From Nocardia concava NBRC 100430 (lineage in GTDB: Bacteria > Actinomycetota > Actinomycetes > Mycobacteriales > Mycobacteriaceae): a stretch of 64,000 nt of DNA. The position numbers and the translations under genes were made by a program. Shown here in pieces: positions 62,010-64,000 of this stretch. The stretch covers positions 1 to 64,000 of the forward strand of contig NZ_BAFX01000202.1 in NCBI RefSeq assembly GCF_000308815.1, written 5' to 3'. Each line of letters starts with the position of its first letter. Position 1 is the stretch's first letter. The notes under the pieces were generated by a model, which saw nothing but the letters and a program-made list of their open reading frames with translations, did not search any database and was not told the origin of the DNA.

Positions 62010-63170
62010 GTGACGAACGGGGTTGAACACTGGCCTGATCCGCAGGCCACCGCGGCGGTGCGCAGACTGCTACGGCGGCACCGGGCGGTGGTGGACACGG
62101 TGCTGTTGGCTGCCCGGCTGGACGGACTGGAGAAGCTTGCCGACGCGGCGGCGGAATACGTTGCCGCGCCGGAGGGGCCGTGCACGCCGGAGGGGGCGGC
62201 GGTGGTGTTCGCCATCGCGCAGTTCGCGGGGGTGACCTATCGGATCGGGGTCGAGCGGGAGCGGGAGTTCATCGATCGGTTCGTGGACAGTTGGATGATC
62301 GAGCACGGGCATACGTTCGTGAGAGACGTGGTGGAGGCCCGGCGCGCGGTTGTCGTGGAGCGACCCGAACCGGTGGCCGGGCGGATGACGCCGTGGCTGC
62401 GGCAGCTCGGGACGGGTGAGGAGGCCGCGGCCGATGCCGAGGCATTGAGCAGCCGGGTGCGGGTGCGGCTCGCGGCGGCACCGGTCGAGGAAGCCGTTCG
62501 CACGGACCCGAAATCGGTTACCACGGACCAGATTCGGCGATTCGAGGCGGCCATGGTGGATGGGCGGCGGTGGCGCGTGGGGGCGCATCGGCGGCTGGTC
62601 GCGGAGGATCCCGCGTTGGGGCCGTTGGCCGCGCGGCTGGTGTGGGCGAGCTTCGACAAATCGGGGACGGCCGGGAGGGCATTCCGGATGGATGCCGAGC
62701 ACAAGGTTTACGACGTCGATGGGGTGGAGGTCGAGCTGGCGGTGGATGGGCTGATAGGAGTGGCTCATCCGATTCATCTCGGCGAGGCGATCGAGGCCTG
62801 GCGGGATGTGTTCGCCGACAAGCGGTTACGGCAGCCGTTCGAGCAGTTGGAGCGGCAGGTCTACAAGCTCACGCCGGACGAATCGGAATCGAACAGCCTG
62901 TCGCGCTTCGCGTCCCGGGAGATTCGCACGGATCGCATGTTCGCGCTACAGGAGTCGGGCTGGGAGGTCACCCGCGAGGCGCTGTATCGCCGGTTCAGCC
63001 CGACGCGAGAGGTTACCGTCGCGCTCGATCCCGGGTTGGAAGGCGGTCTGCGCTATGAGGCTGAGCGGCAACGGATTCTGTCGGTAGAACTCCGAGGCGG
63101 CACGTTCGGGATGCTCGATCCCGTGGCCGCCTCGGAGCTGATCCGTCAGCTGGAGCGGCTCGCCGCGTGA
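62010..63170 (+). CDS. DUF4132 domain protein
   Basis: 386 residues from GTG 62010 (an in-frame GTG at 61986 is less likely). The central/C-terminal part carries the DUF4132 pattern: AARLVWASFDKSGTAGRAFR, then VELAVDGLIGVAHPIHLGE and a C-terminal FGMLDPVAASELI. Function unknown; homologues include E. coli YehI and WGR-linked proteins. Its 3' end overlaps the convergent FAD dehydrogenase gene by 25 bp. Confidence 0.8.
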   Translation: MTNGVEHWPDPQATAAVRRLLRRHRAVVDTVLLAARLDGLEKLADAAAEYVAAPEGPCTPEGAAVVFAIAQFAGVTYRIGVEREREFIDRFVDSWMIEHGHTFVRDVVEARRAVVVERPEPVAGRMTPWLRQLGTGEEAAADAEALSSRVRVRLAAAPVEEAVRTDPKSVTTDQIRRFEAAMVDGRRWRVGAHRRLVAEDPALGPLAARLVWASFDKSGTAGRAFRMDAEHKVYDVDGVEVELAVDGLIGVAHPIHLGEAIEAWRDVFADKRLRQPFEQLERQVYKLTPDESESNSLSRFASREIRTDRMFALQESGWEVTREALYRRFSPTREVTVALDPGLEGGLRYEAERQRILSVELRGGTFGMLDPVAASELIRQLERLAA

Positions 63171-64000
63171 CGACCGGCGCGGCGGCCGAAGAATGAGCCC
63201 GCACCGAGCTGGGTGCCGCTGGAGTAACCCTTGCCGTCCTGGGCCAGCGTGGACGCGGTGGCACCCGCGGCGTAGAGGCCGGGAATCGGTGAGCCGTTGT
63301 CCCGCAGCACTTCCGAATCGACCGAGGTACGCAGCCCGCCGAGAGTGAAGCCCGCGTACAGCGCCTTGCCCAGCGTCAGGTCGAAGGCCGCCCACGGGCC
63401 GTTATCCTGCGGTTGCAGCCATTCGGCCGCCTTGTGGAATTCTGGGTCCTCGCCGCGCGCCGCGTTCTCGTTGTAGCTGTCGAGGGTGGATCGCAGTGTC
63501 TCGTACGGGATTCCGAGCGCGGACGCCATCTCCTCCACGGTTTCCCACCCGTCGATGAACGGGGCGAGCGGGAACATGGGCCGTTCCATGTGCTCGGCGT
63601 CCACGATCAGATACGCCACCGCGCCCGGCTGATCGAGCACGAACGCGGAGGTGCGGGCGTGATAGGAATCCTCGGCGACGAACCGTTCCCCGTTGCGGTT
63701 CACGATGATTCCGGTCAGCAGCTTGGCCGGCGGATACACCGGCGCGGTCACGAACGCCTGATCCATCATCCGGGTCGCACCGCCCGCCGAGACGCCGAGC
63801 CGCAGGCCCAGCCCGTCGTCGAACGGCGTGCCCAGCACGAACGGCTTCTCGGCCAGCCACGGCACATGCTCGGCCACCATGTCGCTGTTCATGACGAACC
63901 CGCCGGCGGCAAGCACCACCGACTTCGCCCGCACCACACCGGTTTTTCCGAGGTTCTTCCAGGCAACCCCGACCACCGCACCATCGGCGTCGGCAATCAG
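63146..64000 (-). CDS. FAD-dependent dehydrogenase, C-terminal part (fumarate reductase/KstD-like), runs off the window
   Basis: About 284 codons visible and the frame is open at the window edge. KSVVLAAGGF is the second FAD contact; YHARTSAF, TLGGLRTSVDSEVL and PGLYAAGATASTLAQ, then GYSSGTQLGAG, are the C-terminal FAD-binding-2 signatures shared by fumarate reductase flavoproteins and 3-ketosteroid 1-dehydrogenases. The N-terminal GxGxxG lies outside the window. Steroid or fumarate substrate cannot be told apart here. Confidence 0.87.
   Translation of the reverse strand: MIADADGAVVGVAWKNLGKTGVVRAKSVVLAAGGFVMNSDMVAEHVPWLAEKPFVLGTPFDDGLGLRLGVSAGGATRMMDQAFVTAPVYPPAKLLTGIIVNRNGERFVAEDSYHARTSAFVLDQPGAVAYLIVDAEHMERPMFPLAPFIDGWETVEEMASALGIPYETLRSTLDSYNENAARGEDPEFHKAAEWLQPQDNGPWAAFDLTLGKALYAGFTLGGLRTSVDSEVLRDNGSPIPGLYAAGATASTLAQDGKGYSSGTQLGAGSFFGRRAGRHAASRSS

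Noticed and set aside
1..64000. CRISPR arrays, rRNA operons, prophage
   Set aside because: No regularly spaced repeats, no rRNA-like segments and no phage structural genes were seen.

Overview
The window looks like actinobacterial chromosome, most likely Nocardia or a close relative. The flanks are very GC-rich and carry typical actinobacterial families: a DUF222/HNH '13E12' protein, ANTAR proteins, a paired CrcB/DUF190 locus, DHA2 efflux pumps, TetR regulators and a PknB-type kinase. The genus is inferred from gene content only.

Left flank (1-6.2 kb): an unidentified partial protein, a DUF2786 protein, a membrane Ser/Thr kinase with an outer peptidoglycan-binding domain, a small secreted peptidoglycan-binding protein carrying an out-of-frame FHA relic, and an ECF sigma factor in an operon with a DHA2 exporter.

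Accessory island (about 6.2-37.5 kb; visibly richer in A+T and framed by mobile-element debris): a large biosynthetic gene cluster. A minus-strand run from 19.4 to 7.1 kb encodes a carrier protein, a soluble diiron oxygenase, a fatty-acyl-AMP ligase, a second adenylating enzyme, a BAHD-type acyltransferase, a second carrier protein, and then the clavam set: amidinohydrolase (PAH-like), beta-lactam synthetase, carboxyethylarginine synthase (CeaS-like), an SGNH hydrolase and ornithine acetyltransferase. Next come an Fe(II)/2-oxoglutarate oxygenase resembling VioC, a DMT exporter, a CsaA-like tRNA-binding protein, a decayed IS5-type element, a GNAT-argH-argG-MFS operon, an AfsR/SARP regulator, a flavin-dependent oxidase of acyl-CoA dehydrogenase fold, an AfsA butyrolactone synthase and a butyrolactone-receptor-type TetR. 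I read this as a butyrolactone-controlled pathway that builds a beta-lactam from arginine and glyceraldehyde-3-phosphate and may decorate it with a carrier-bound, diiron-modified acyl group. The island holds a group II intron reverse-transcriptase stub at its left edge. At its right edge are an intact IS5-family element, an IS3 OrfA relic and a tRNA-Ala(GGC).

Right flank (37.7-64 kb): DUF222/HNH protein, lipoprotein, DsbA-like thioredoxin-fold protein, secreted VWA protein, MFS pump, phosphoglucomutase, fluoride-channel locus (crcB-DUF190-crcB), secreted lipase, a DHA2 pump with a divergent TetR and twin operators, an aldonolactone oxidase, two small helical proteins, BCCT transporter, MscL, another DHA2 pump, a SigK-like ECF sigma factor, two GAF-ANTAR regulators, a YhgE/Pip-type membrane protein with a divergent TetR, another TetR, a DUF4132 protein and a partial FAD-dependent dehydrogenase.
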